Positions 1 through 5,627 of a stretch of DNA of 5,627 bases are shown here, piece by piece. This DNA is from Ardenticatenales bacterium (GTDB lineage Bacteria > Chloroflexota > Anaerolineae > Promineifilales > UBA4811), in contig WSZX01000204.1 of the NCBI GenBank assembly GCA_013139935.1, forward strand, positions 1 to 5,627, read 5' to 3'. Every line of letters starts with the position of its first letter. Position 1 is the first letter of the stretch. A program made the translations under genes and the position numbers. The notes below the pieces were generated by a model. The model worked only from the letters and a program-made list of their open reading frames with translations. It searched no databases and was not told where the DNA came from.

Positions 1-1
1 G

Positions 2-208
2 CGATTTCCACACATCGCGGTCCCCTTGGCCGATTTGGCGCCAACCATGCGGCACCCAGAAGACGGCCATACGTTGCAGGAGATTGCCCAGGGCCTGCCA
101 GCCAGTGGGATGGTGCGTTGTCCCGACATAGTGCTCTCGGGTGAAACGAGCGATATACTAACACAGGAGAAGGAAGATGGTTCAAAAGATGCAAGTCCGC
201 CCGGCTGA
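2..208 (+). other. Open reading frame from left edge, possible 3' end of an unidentified upstream gene
   Basis: One + frame stays open from base 2 to a TGA at 206-208, giving about 68 residues with ordinary composition and a G/C-rich third codon position similar to folE. If real, it would be the C-terminal tail of an upstream gene and would overlap the folE start by 32 nt. I recognise no motif in it (for example HPEDGHTLQEIAQGLP). The other two + frames close at 142 and 130, and a weaker reverse-strand frame from an ATG at 129 toward base 1 is also open, so the coding call is uncertain. Nothing else is visible in bases 1-160. Confidence 0.22.
165..176 (+). promoter_or_regulatory. Ribosome binding site of folE
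   Basis: The purine run AGGAGAAGGAAG sits directly before the ATG at 177. Its AGGAG core ends 7 nt before that ATG, which selects 177 over the in-frame ATG at 189. Confidence 0.8.
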
Positions 209-824
209 TTTCGATGCTTTCCGCAATGACTTGCTTGATGTACCCGAGCAACCTTGCACCGGGGACATTGAATGCGCAGTGCGAGACATCCTGGGGGCGA
301 TTGGAGAGGACGCAAACCGGGAGGGGCTGCTGGACACGCCCGCGCGGGTGGCTCGCGCTTACGCGGAACTGACCGCTGGCTATCACGTGGATCCCGTGCG
401 TCTCATCAACGATGCCCTATTTGAGGTCACGTATGACCAGATGGTGATCGTGCGCGATATCGATTTCTACAGTCTGTGTGAGCATCACCTGTTGCCATTC
501 CTGGGACAGGTCCATGTGGCCTACATACCCAATGGCAAGGTGATTGGTCTGAGCAAGATTCCGCGCATTGTGGAAATGTTCGCCCGTCGCCTGCAAGTGC
601 AGGAACGCTTCACTCAAGAGATTGCCGAGTTCCTGGACAAGACGCTCCACCCGGTCGGAGTGGCAGTGGTAGCCGAGGGGTTGCACATGTGCGCAGCCAT
701 GCGCGGTGTGAAGAAGGCCAATGCGCGCATGGTCACGAGTGCTATGTTGGGCTCATTCAAGGAAAACCAGGCCACACGCAACGAGTTTTTCGGACACATC
801 GGACGTGATCATCTCGGCTTCTAG
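177..824 (+). CDS. folE: GTP cyclohydrolase I
   Basis: Cytosolic enzyme (EC 3.5.4.16) converting GTP to 7,8-dihydroneopterin triphosphate and formate, the first step of tetrahydrofolate synthesis and also the entry to queuosine and biopterin pathways. The 215-residue product has the usual length. Both family signatures are present: SLCEHHLLPF (residues 99-108) and the stretch 126-150 containing ARRLQVQERFTQEIA. By alignment to the E. coli enzyme, the zinc ligands are Cys101, His104 and Cys172, and His103 and His170 fill the catalytic positions, so the protein looks fully active. Residues 1-28 are a poorly conserved leader, and the helical GTP-CH-I core follows. It ends in TAG. It lies 109 bp ahead of tal-pgi in the same orientation with no clear terminator between, so cotranscription is possible but unproven. 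No other folate gene is visible. The identification is very secure. Confidence 0.97.
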   Translation: MVQKMQVRPADFDAFRNDLLDVPEQPCTGDIECAVRDILGAIGEDANREGLLDTPARVARAYAELTAGYHVDPVRLINDALFEVTYDQMVIVRDIDFYSLCEHHLLPFLGQVHVAYIPNGKVIGLSKIPRIVEMFARRLQVQERFTQEIAEFLDKTLHPVGVAVVAEGLHMCAAMRGVKKANARMVTSAMLGSFKENQATRNEFFGHIGRDHLGF

Positions 825-861
825 AATCTGTCCTGCCCAGTCAGGGACCGGGTAAAAAGTG

Positions 862-914
862 TGTGGGGCCGGGGCTGTCAAGAACGGTGATCAAGAACGT
901 TGTCCATGTGGGGC
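862..914 (+). repeat. Nested short direct repeats in the folE/tal-pgi gap
   Basis: TGTGGGGC occurs at 862-869 and 907-914. Inside that pair, TCAAGAACG occurs at 878-886 and 891-899, with a 13-bp period. The arrangement lies 20 to 72 bp before the tal-pgi ATG, where a regulator or a promoter region could sit. Function is inferred from position only. No convincing -35/-10 pair is visible around it, and such short repeats can arise by chance. Confidence 0.35.
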
Positions 915-922
915 AAACACAG

Positions 923-927
923 AGAGG
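923..927 (+). promoter_or_regulatory. Ribosome binding site deciding the tal-pgi start
   Basis: AGAGG ends 6 nt before the ATG at 934. The frame is open further upstream to a GTG at 859, but that GTG has no Shine-Dalgarno sequence, and the extra 25 residues (Cys-rich, through the direct repeats) do not look like transaldolase. An ATG at 943 is a weaker alternative. Confidence 0.7.
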
Positions 928-933
928 ATAGAG

Positions 934-3723
934 ATGACAAAAATGCGACTGCTGGCTGATCTGGGCCAATCGATCTGGTATGACAACATCCGCCGGGCGC
1001 TGCTGGACCACGGAGACCTGCAAGCGCTCGTTGACACTGGTGTGACCGGCGTTACTTCCAACCCATCCATCTTTCAAAAGGCCATCGCCGGCAGCGCCGA
1101 TTATGATGAAGCGATGGGCGAACTGGTGACAACCGGCCGCTCGGAGATCGAGATCTTTGAAGCGCTGGCTATCGATGACATTCAGCGCGCGGCCGGCATT
1201 CTGCGCCCGGTCTATGATGACACCGGTGGCGTAGACGGCTATGTCAGCCTTGAGGTCAGCCCGGCGCTGGCCCACGACACGAAAGGCACCGTCACCGAGG
1301 CGCGACGGCTCTTTGCGGCACTCAATCGCCCCAATGTGATGATCAAAGTGCCGGCCACCCCGGCTGGCATCCCCGCCATTGAAACGCTCATCGGCGAGGG
1401 CATCAACGTCAACGTGACGCTCATGTTTTCGCTGGAGCACTATGACGCCGTGGCTCAAGCTCACCTTGCCGGTCTGGAGAAGCTGGTCGCTGCTGGCGGC
1501 GATCCCTCCAGAGTAGCTTCCGTCGCCTCCTTCTTTGTCAGCCGCCTGGATACCGCCGTTGACCGCGCGCTGACAGCCATTGGCAACGAGAGCCTGTTAG
1601 GCAAGATCGCGATCGCCAATGCCAAGGTCACCTACGCACGTTTCAAGGAGACCTTTAGCGGCAGGCGCTGGGAAAAGTTGTCAGAGCGCGGGGCGCGTGT
1701 CCAGCGTCCCTTGTGGGCAAGCACCGGCACCAAGAACCCGCTCTACAGCGATACCCTCTACGTGGACGGCCTCATCGGCCCGGACACGGTCAATACGGTA
1801 CCGCCAGCCACGCTCAACGCCTTTATGGACCACGGCGCCATTGCGCCCACCTTGCAGGAAGGCGTGGATGAGGCTCGGCAACAGTTGGCGCAGTTGGCCC
1901 ACCTGGGGATAGACCTGACTGCTATCACCCAGAAGCTACAAGATGATGGTGTGGCTTCCTTTGCCAACGCCTTTCAGTCGCTCTTGGCCAGCATTGAACA
2001 GAAACGTGAGCGACTGTTGAAGGAGTGGCATCGGCGCGATGCCAGCCTGGGCGAGTACCAGGTTGCCGTCGACGCCGCCCTGGAGGAGATGGTCGCCGAC
2101 CGCATCGTGCCGCGCATTTGGGCGCACGACCACACGGTCTGGCAACAACAACCCAATGAGATCACCAACCGACTGGGTTGGCTGCACATTGCCGAAAAGA
2201 TGCTCGAGCAGCGTTATCGTCTGGCCGAACTGGTGGACAGTGTGCGCACCGACGGCTATACCGATGTCCTGTTGCTGGGCATGGGCGGCTCCAGCCTGGC
2301 GCCGGAGGTGTTTGGAAACATCTTTGGAGGGCAGATTGGCAACCTGCCGAACCTGGCCGTTCTGGATAGCACCGATCCTGGCGCTGTGCTGGCTCACGCC
2401 GAGCGTCTTGATCCGGCCAGAACTCTGTTCATCGTGTCCACCAAATCAGGCGGCACAGAGGAGACATTGTCCTTCTTCAAGTACTTTTACAATTTGACCG
2501 CACAGGCGCTGGGCGCGGCCGGGGCGGGCAAACACTTTGTGGCCATCACCGATCCCGGCAGCAAGCTGCAAATGCTGGCAGAGAACTACCACTTCCGCAC
2601 CACCTTTCTCAACGACCCCAACATCGGGGGGCGCTACTCTGTGCTGTCCTACTTTGGCCTGGTGCCGGCAGCGCTTGTCGGTGTGGACGTGGAGACGCTG
2701 CTGGAGCAGTCACTCACCATGGCCTGCAACTGCGAGCCGTGCAACTGCCCCATCGACGGCGACAACAACGGTGCCTGGCTGGGCGCACTGCTGGGCGAAC
2801 TGGCCAAGGCCGGGAGGGATAAGGCGACCTTCATCACCTCACCGCAGTTGGCCAACCTGGGCGCCTGGATGGAGCAGCTTATCGCCGAGAGCACCGGCAA
2901 GAACGGGACCGGCATTCTGCCAGTGGTGGGCGAGCCGGTGGGCTCGCCTGATGTCTACAGCGACGATCGCTTGTTCTTCTACCTGAGCCTCGATGGAGAC
3001 GTTACCTATGACGAGGCAGTACAGGCCCTGGAGGATGCCGGGCAGCCTGTGGTGCGGTTGCGCCTGCGCGACCTGTACGACCTGGGCGAGCAGTTCTTCC
3101 TGTGGGAGATGGCCACTGCTGTGGCATGTTACCGGCTCGGGACACCTGCACCTTCGCCGGAGCACAGCGCAGGTGCCAGTGTCAACCCCTTTGACCAACC
3201 CAACGTCGAGGCAGCCAAAGTGCTGGCCCGCCAGGTTGTTGCTGCCTACCGCGAGACAGGCCAGTTGCCCGCAGACGAACCCGCACCGATGACCGCTGAA
3301 ACTCTGACCGGCTTTCTGGCCCAGGCCCAACCAGGCGATTATGTGGCCCTGCAAGCCTACGTCCAGCCGACGGCCGAGACCGACGCGGCCCTGCTGGCCT
3401 TGCGCACTCGGGTCCGCGACACACGGAAGCTGGCGACGACGGTGGGCTATGGACCACGATTCCTCCACTCCACTGGCCAACTGCACAAGGGCGACCGGGG
3501 CAATGGCCTGTTTATCCAGTTGACATCTGACCCGCTCCGCGATGCGCCCATCCCCGACGAGGCGGGCAATCCTCAATCGACGGTGACCTTTGGCCTGCTC
3601 GAGATGGCTCAAGCCCTGGGCGACAAACAGGCGTTGTTGGACAATAAGCGGCGAGTGATTCGCCTGCACCTGGGGACCGATGTGGCCGGTGGCCTGAGGC
3701 GGCTAGCGGCGTGGTTGGCATGA
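934..3723 (+). CDS. tal-pgi: Bifunctional transaldolase / glucose-6-phosphate isomerase
   Basis: A 929-residue cytosolic fusion. The N-terminal transaldolase (about residues 1-350, EC 2.2.1.2) exchanges dihydroxyacetone units between sedoheptulose-7-phosphate and glyceraldehyde-3-phosphate. It shows LADLGQ near residue 7, GVTSNPSIF (39-47), Glu107, the Schiff-base lysine Lys138 in MIKVPAT, and Ser199/Arg204 matching the E. coli TalB phosphate-binding serine and arginine. A charged helical linker (about 353-385) leads to the isomerase (EC 5.3.1.9, fructose-6-phosphate to glucose-6-phosphate). There the SIS-type GMGGSSLAPE (449-458), STKSGGTEET (502-511), GGRYSVLSYFG (565-575), ESTGK (652-656, with Glu652 likely the catalytic base) and FDQPNVEAAK (753-762, with Lys762 likely catalytic) are intact. 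About 165 further residues follow, including HSTGQLHKG (845-853). Total length fits the known fusion family. A Cys cluster at 598-605 is unusual. The stop overlaps the next start (ATGA). Both activities look intact. Confidence 0.95.
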   Translation: MTKMRLLADLGQSIWYDNIRRALLDHGDLQALVDTGVTGVTSNPSIFQKAIAGSADYDEAMGELVTTGRSEIEIFEALAIDDIQRAAGILRPVYDDTGGVDGYVSLEVSPALAHDTKGTVTEARRLFAALNRPNVMIKVPATPAGIPAIETLIGEGINVNVTLMFSLEHYDAVAQAHLAGLEKLVAAGGDPSRVASVASFFVSRLDTAVDRALTAIGNESLLGKIAIANAKVTYARFKETFSGRRWEKLSERGARVQRPLWASTGTKNPLYSDTLYVDGLIGPDTVNTVPPATLNAFMDHGAIAPTLQEGVDEARQQLAQLAHLGIDLTAITQKLQDDGVASFANAFQSLLASIEQKRERLLKEWHRRDASLGEYQVAVDAALEEMVADRIVPRIWAHDHTVWQQQPNEITNRLGWLHIAEKMLEQRYRLAELVDSVRTDGYTDVLLLGMGGSSLAPEVFGNIFGGQIGNLPNLAVLDSTDPGAVLAHAERLDPARTLFIVSTKSGGTEETLSFFKYFYNLTAQALGAAGAGKHFVAITDPGSKLQMLAENYHFRTTFLNDPNIGGRYSVLSYFGLVPAALVGVDVETLLEQSLTMACNCEPCNCPIDGDNNGAWLGALLGELAKAGRDKATFITSPQLANLGAWMEQLIAESTGKNGTGILPVVGEPVGSPDVYSDDRLFFYLSLDGDVTYDEAVQALEDAGQPVVRLRLRDLYDLGEQFFLWEMATAVACYRLGTPAPSPEHSAGASVNPFDQPNVEAAKVLARQVVAAYRETGQLPADEPAPMTAETLTGFLAQAQPGDYVALQAYVQPTAETDAALLALRTRVRDTRKLATTVGYGPRFLHSTGQLHKGDRGNGLFIQLTSDPLRDAPIPDEAGNPQSTVTFGLLEMAQALGDKQALLDNKRRVIRLHLGTDVAGGLRRLAAWLA

Positions 3724-4577
3724 CCCTGCAATACTGGTTCATGTTTCCCATCGCCGTACTCATCGCCACCATCGCGATGGCCTCTGGCGTGGGTGGCGCG
3801 ACCTTCTTCTCGCCCCTATTCATCCTGGCTCTGGGCCTGCCAGCGGAAGTGGCCATCGGCACGGGGTTGATCACCGAGGTCTTTGGTTTCGCCAGTGGAG
3901 TCGCCGCGTACGCCCGAAAGCGGCTGATCGACTACCGACTGGGTGTCGCCCTGCTAACGGCCACCATACCTTTGGCCCTGCTGGGTACCTGGGCCGCCGG
4001 CTGGGTCGACTCTGAGTTTCTCAAAGTGGTGCTTGGCGTTGGCCTCTTTGCCGTCGCGCTCAGTTTCCTGCGCGCACCGGAGCAAAAAGATGTCGCGAGC
4101 ATGGACGGAGCTATCCACAGAGAGTATGGCGGCGAAAAGGCCGAAACGAGCCTGACCACGGCCGATGGTGAAGAGATTCGCTACACGGTCTGCAACCGCA
4201 CAGAGGGCCGCTTGATCGCGGGGATCGGAGGCTTGTTTGTTGGCCTCATCTCCACCGGACTTGGCGAGCTGAACGGCTACTTTCTGCTGCAGCGCTGCCG
4301 GGTGCCCAGCAAGGTCTCGGTGGCGACGAGCGTCTTTGTCGTGGCTCTGACAGCTCTGTCGGCTTCGGTCGGGCATTTTGTCCGCTTTGCCCAGTCGGGC
4401 GGCGAGGTGCTGACCACGGTCCTGAGCATCGTCATCTTTACCGTACCTGGGGTGGTCATCGGCGCACAACTCGGTTCAAAGGTCGCCAGTCATATTCCGC
4501 AAAAGGTGCTGGAACGTGGGCTGGGTGTACTCTTTATTCTGGTGGCAATGTTGACGTTGGGGGAGGTGGTGCTGTGA
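3720..4577 (+). CDS. TauE/SafE-family membrane permease (probable small-anion exporter)
   Basis: A 285-residue, strongly hydrophobic inner-membrane protein with about eight or nine helices, near residues 7-21, 27-40, 42-65, 74-94, 99-117, 165-184, 199-220, 230-253 and 263-281. The family's two-fold repeat is visible: SGVGGATFFSP followed by PAEVAIGTG (41-49) is echoed by STGLGELNGYF followed by PSKVSVATS (196-204). A soluble loop of about 45 residues (118-163) separates the halves. Characterised TauE/SafE members are implicated in moving sulfite, sulfonates such as sulfoacetate, or related anions. The substrate here cannot be read from sequence. The ATG at 3720 overlaps the tal-pgi stop as ATGA, implying translational coupling. 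A GTG at 3711, with GAGG 11 nt upstream, is an alternative start adding three residues. Family assignment is firm and substrate is unknown. Confidence 0.9.
   Translation: MTLQYWFMFPIAVLIATIAMASGVGGATFFSPLFILALGLPAEVAIGTGLITEVFGFASGVAAYARKRLIDYRLGVALLTATIPLALLGTWAAGWVDSEFLKVVLGVGLFAVALSFLRAPEQKDVASMDGAIHREYGGEKAETSLTTADGEEIRYTVCNRTEGRLIAGIGGLFVGLISTGLGELNGYFLLQRCRVPSKVSVATSVFVVALTALSASVGHFVRFAQSGGEVLTTVLSIVIFTVPGVVIGAQLGSKVASHIPQKVLERGLGVLFILVAMLTLGEVVL
4562..4566 (+). promoter_or_regulatory. Ribosome binding site deciding the GTG start of the HAD gene
   Basis: GGAGG, lying inside the permease's last codons, ends 7 nt before the GTG at 4574. It supports a GTG start just ahead of the DxD motif. 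The next in-frame ATG (4586) would remove the residues leading into the first beta strand. Confidence 0.8.
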
Positions 4578-5386
4578 TCAAGGCTATGGTTTTTGATCTG
4601 GATGGCACACTGGTGCAGACCGAGCGGCTCAAGGCGCTTTCCTATGCCCGCGCGGCCGTAGAGCTGTGCCCCTTCGGCCGCTCTCAGGACGCGCTCGACA
4701 CCCTCACCGAAGCAGAGGTCATGGAGGCTTTCAAGGAGGTGGTGGGGCTCTCGCGTCGGGAGGTCGCCAAATCTCCCATCCAGCGGTTTGCATTGGAGGA
4801 AGCTTCGCGGTTGCGCATGGCCGAGTTCGGGGTTGACACGCCCTGGCAGGCTTTTGTCCAGGTGCGGATGCGTTTTTACGACGCGATGCTGGCTGACCCA
4901 GAGGTGTTGCGCAACAATCAATGGGCGCACAATGTATCGCTCCTGCACCAGGCGCGACAAACGGGCTGCAAAGTGGGCCTGGCCACGATGTCCCGCTGCC
5001 ACCAGGCCCAGCGCGTGCTGGAAATCCTCAACCTCAAAGATGCCTTTGACTTTGTCGCCACTCGCGACGACGTGGAACGCAGCAAACCGGACCCCGAGAT
5101 ATATCAATTGGTGGCCCAGGAGCTGGGCGTCGCGCCGGGCGAATGCCTGGTGATCGAAGATTCGCCCAGTGGGGTGAAGGCGGCCCTGGCCGCCGGAATG
5201 CACGTTGTCGCTGTGACCACGCCCTTTACCCGCGAGAGCCTTCATCAAGCCAGCCTGCTCCAGGCAGGACACATCGTCGACGACCCGTCCAAACTTGCCC
5301 AGGTCATTGAACACGTCATCTCCCACCATGCGGCTGGGATTGCAGCTCGAGGGTTAGCGCCGGAACAGGAGGGAGCAAGGGCATGA
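4574..5386 (+). CDS. HAD-superfamily phosphatase / beta-phosphoglucomutase-like hydrolase
   Basis: A 270-residue cytosolic protein of HAD subfamily I. Motif I is FDLDGT (7-12), with nucleophile Asp8 and acid/base Asp10. Motif II is Thr138 in GLATMS. Motif III is Lys171 in SKPDPEIY. Motif IV is Glu195-Asp196 in VIEDSPSG, the Mg2+ site. Residues of about 18-105 form a helical cap of the kind that selects small phosphorylated substrates. IEDSPSGVKAA is typical of the beta-phosphoglucomutase / sugar-phosphatase branch. All catalytic residues are present, so an active phosphotransferase or phosphatase is expected. Whether it hydrolyses a hexose or pentose phosphate, phosphoglycolate, or acts as a mutase cannot be decided. 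The C-terminal 20 residues, rich in Ala and Gly, extend past the core fold and overlap the pgl ribosome binding site. It starts at GTG in a GTGA overlap with the permease stop and ends in an ATGA overlap with pgl. The neighbours favour a sugar-phosphate substrate (inference). Confidence 0.9.
   Translation: MIKAMVFDLDGTLVQTERLKALSYARAAVELCPFGRSQDALDTLTEAEVMEAFKEVVGLSRREVAKSPIQRFALEEASRLRMAEFGVDTPWQAFVQVRMRFYDAMLADPEVLRNNQWAHNVSLLHQARQTGCKVGLATMSRCHQAQRVLEILNLKDAFDFVATRDDVERSKPDPEIYQLVAQELGVAPGECLVIEDSPSGVKAALAAGMHVVAVTTPFTRESLHQASLLQAGHIVDDPSKLAQVIEHVISHHAAGIAARGLAPEQEGARA
5367..5375 (+). promoter_or_regulatory. Ribosome binding site of pgl
   Basis: AGGAGGGAG lies inside the end of the HAD gene. 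Its GGGAG part ends 7 nt before the ATG at 5383. The next codon is also ATG (5386), so either could initiate. The ATGA overlap favours 5383. Confidence 0.75.
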
Positions 5387-5627
5387 TGGAAATGGCGATG
5401 GATGCTGAAATCATCATTGTCCCCGACGCACCGGCGTTAGCCCGCCAGGCGGCGCAACGTTTTGCCGACCTCGCCGGCAAAGCTCTCGAGTTGCGGGGAC
5501 AGTTCACAGCGGCTCTCTCTGGCGGCTCAACACCCGGCGCGCTGTACCGGCTTTTGGCCGCAGAACCATACCGATCGCAGATCTCTTGGGAGCAGGTCCA
5601 CCTATTCTGGGCCGACGAACGATGCGT
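5383..5627 (+). CDS. pgl: 6-phosphogluconolactonase, N-terminal part (cut by window edge)
   Basis: Only the first 81 codons and two bases are present. The full enzyme is usually about 230-260 residues. It hydrolyses 6-phospho-D-glucono-1,5-lactone to 6-phosphogluconate (EC 3.1.1.31), the second step of the oxidative pentose phosphate pathway, in the cytosol. The recognisable features are the phosphate-binding loop ALSGGSTPGALYRLL (44-58) and, at the edge, HLFWADER (73-80), the conserved W-x-D-E-R stretch of the NagB/RpiA-like lactonase family. The glucosamine-6-phosphate deaminase relatives share the fold, but the WADER stretch and the pathway context favour the lactonase. The first residues (MMEMAMDAE) are unusually Met-rich, offering alternative starts at 5386, 5392 and 5398. 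It is translationally coupled to the HAD gene by a 4-nt overlap. The remaining two thirds, including the catalytic histidine region, lie outside the window. Confidence 0.92.
   Translation, partial: MMEMAMDAEIIIVPDAPALARQAAQRFADLAGKALELRGQFTAALSGGSTPGALYRLLAAEPYRSQISWEQVHLFWADERC

Noticed and set aside
154..159. TATACT resembling a -10 box before folE
   Set aside because: No acceptable -35 box lies 16-18 bp upstream, and a start about 7 nt downstream would cut into the ribosome binding site, leaving a leader of only about 11 nt.
830..848. Imperfect hairpin GTCCTG / CAGGGAC just after folE as a terminator
   Set aside because: The stem is only six base pairs with a bulge, and it is followed by an A-rich stretch rather than a T-run on the + strand, so it does not qualify as an intrinsic terminator.
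859..933. Upstream GTG start extending tal-pgi by 25 residues
   Set aside because: There is no ribosome binding site, the segment is Cys-rich and unlike transaldolase N-termini, and the ATG at 934 has well-spaced AGAGG.
841..1464. 207-codon reverse-strand frame across the gap and transaldolase N-terminus
   Set aside because: It lies opposite clear transaldolase motifs, and its product shows no recognisable domain.
2039..2497. 152-codon + frame inside the isomerase domain
   Set aside because: It is an out-of-frame, Trp/Cys/Arg-rich product within a continuous and well-conserved reading frame, with no sign of programmed frameshifting.
2839..3669. 276-codon reverse-strand frame opposite the isomerase domain
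   Set aside because: It mirrors the codon pattern of tal-pgi, has no recognisable motifs and lies wholly within a gene whose motifs run through it. It is a high-GC shadow.
4490..5329. 279-codon reverse-strand frame opposite the HAD gene
   Set aside because: The + strand frame carries all four HAD motifs. The antisense product is His/Gln-rich with no family resemblance, and it is explained by third-position GC bias.

Overview
The window reads as one stretch of bacterial chromosome with every convincing gene on the + strand: folE (GTP cyclohydrolase I), then a tight run of tal-pgi (transaldolase/glucose-6-phosphate isomerase fusion), a TauE/SafE-type permease, a HAD-superfamily sugar-phosphate hydrolase, and the first 81 codons of pgl (6-phosphogluconolactonase), which runs off the right edge. 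GC content is moderately high, Shine-Dalgarno sites are clear, and there is no sign of phage, transposon, CRISPR or RNA genes. The long Tal-PGI fusion is known from Chloroflexota and scattered other phyla, including some alphaproteobacteria. A Chloroflexota-like host (perhaps Anaerolineae-related) is my best guess from gene content, held at modest confidence.

Layout. Bases 1-176 carry no gene I can name. A + frame is open from the left edge to 208 and may be the tail of an upstream gene. folE occupies 177-824. A 109-bp gap (825-933) follows, with no recognisable terminator but with a nested pair of short direct repeats. From 934 the genes are packed: tal-pgi ends in an ATGA overlap with the permease, the permease ends in a GTGA overlap with the HAD gene, and the HAD gene ends in an ATGA overlap with pgl. 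This strongly suggests a single transcript with translational coupling.

How the genes may work together. Transaldolase produces fructose-6-phosphate from pentose-phosphate intermediates. The fused isomerase can turn it into glucose-6-phosphate, which can re-enter the oxidative branch where pgl acts. This is the chemistry of a cyclic pentose-phosphate pathway that yields NADPH and pentoses. The HAD enzyme may dephosphorylate or mutate a sugar phosphate, but its substrate is not readable from sequence. The permease is the odd member. TauE/SafE proteins usually move small sulfur-containing or carboxylate anions, so its coupling to sugar-phosphate enzymes is the main functional puzzle. folE is adjacent and co-oriented, but it may be a separate unit.

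I did not find an evidently new system. The items most worth a second look are the Cys-x-Cys-x2-Cys-x-Cys cluster inside the isomerase domain, the conserved-looking C-terminal extension beyond the presumed catalytic lysine of the isomerase, the coupled exporter, and the repeats before tal-pgi.
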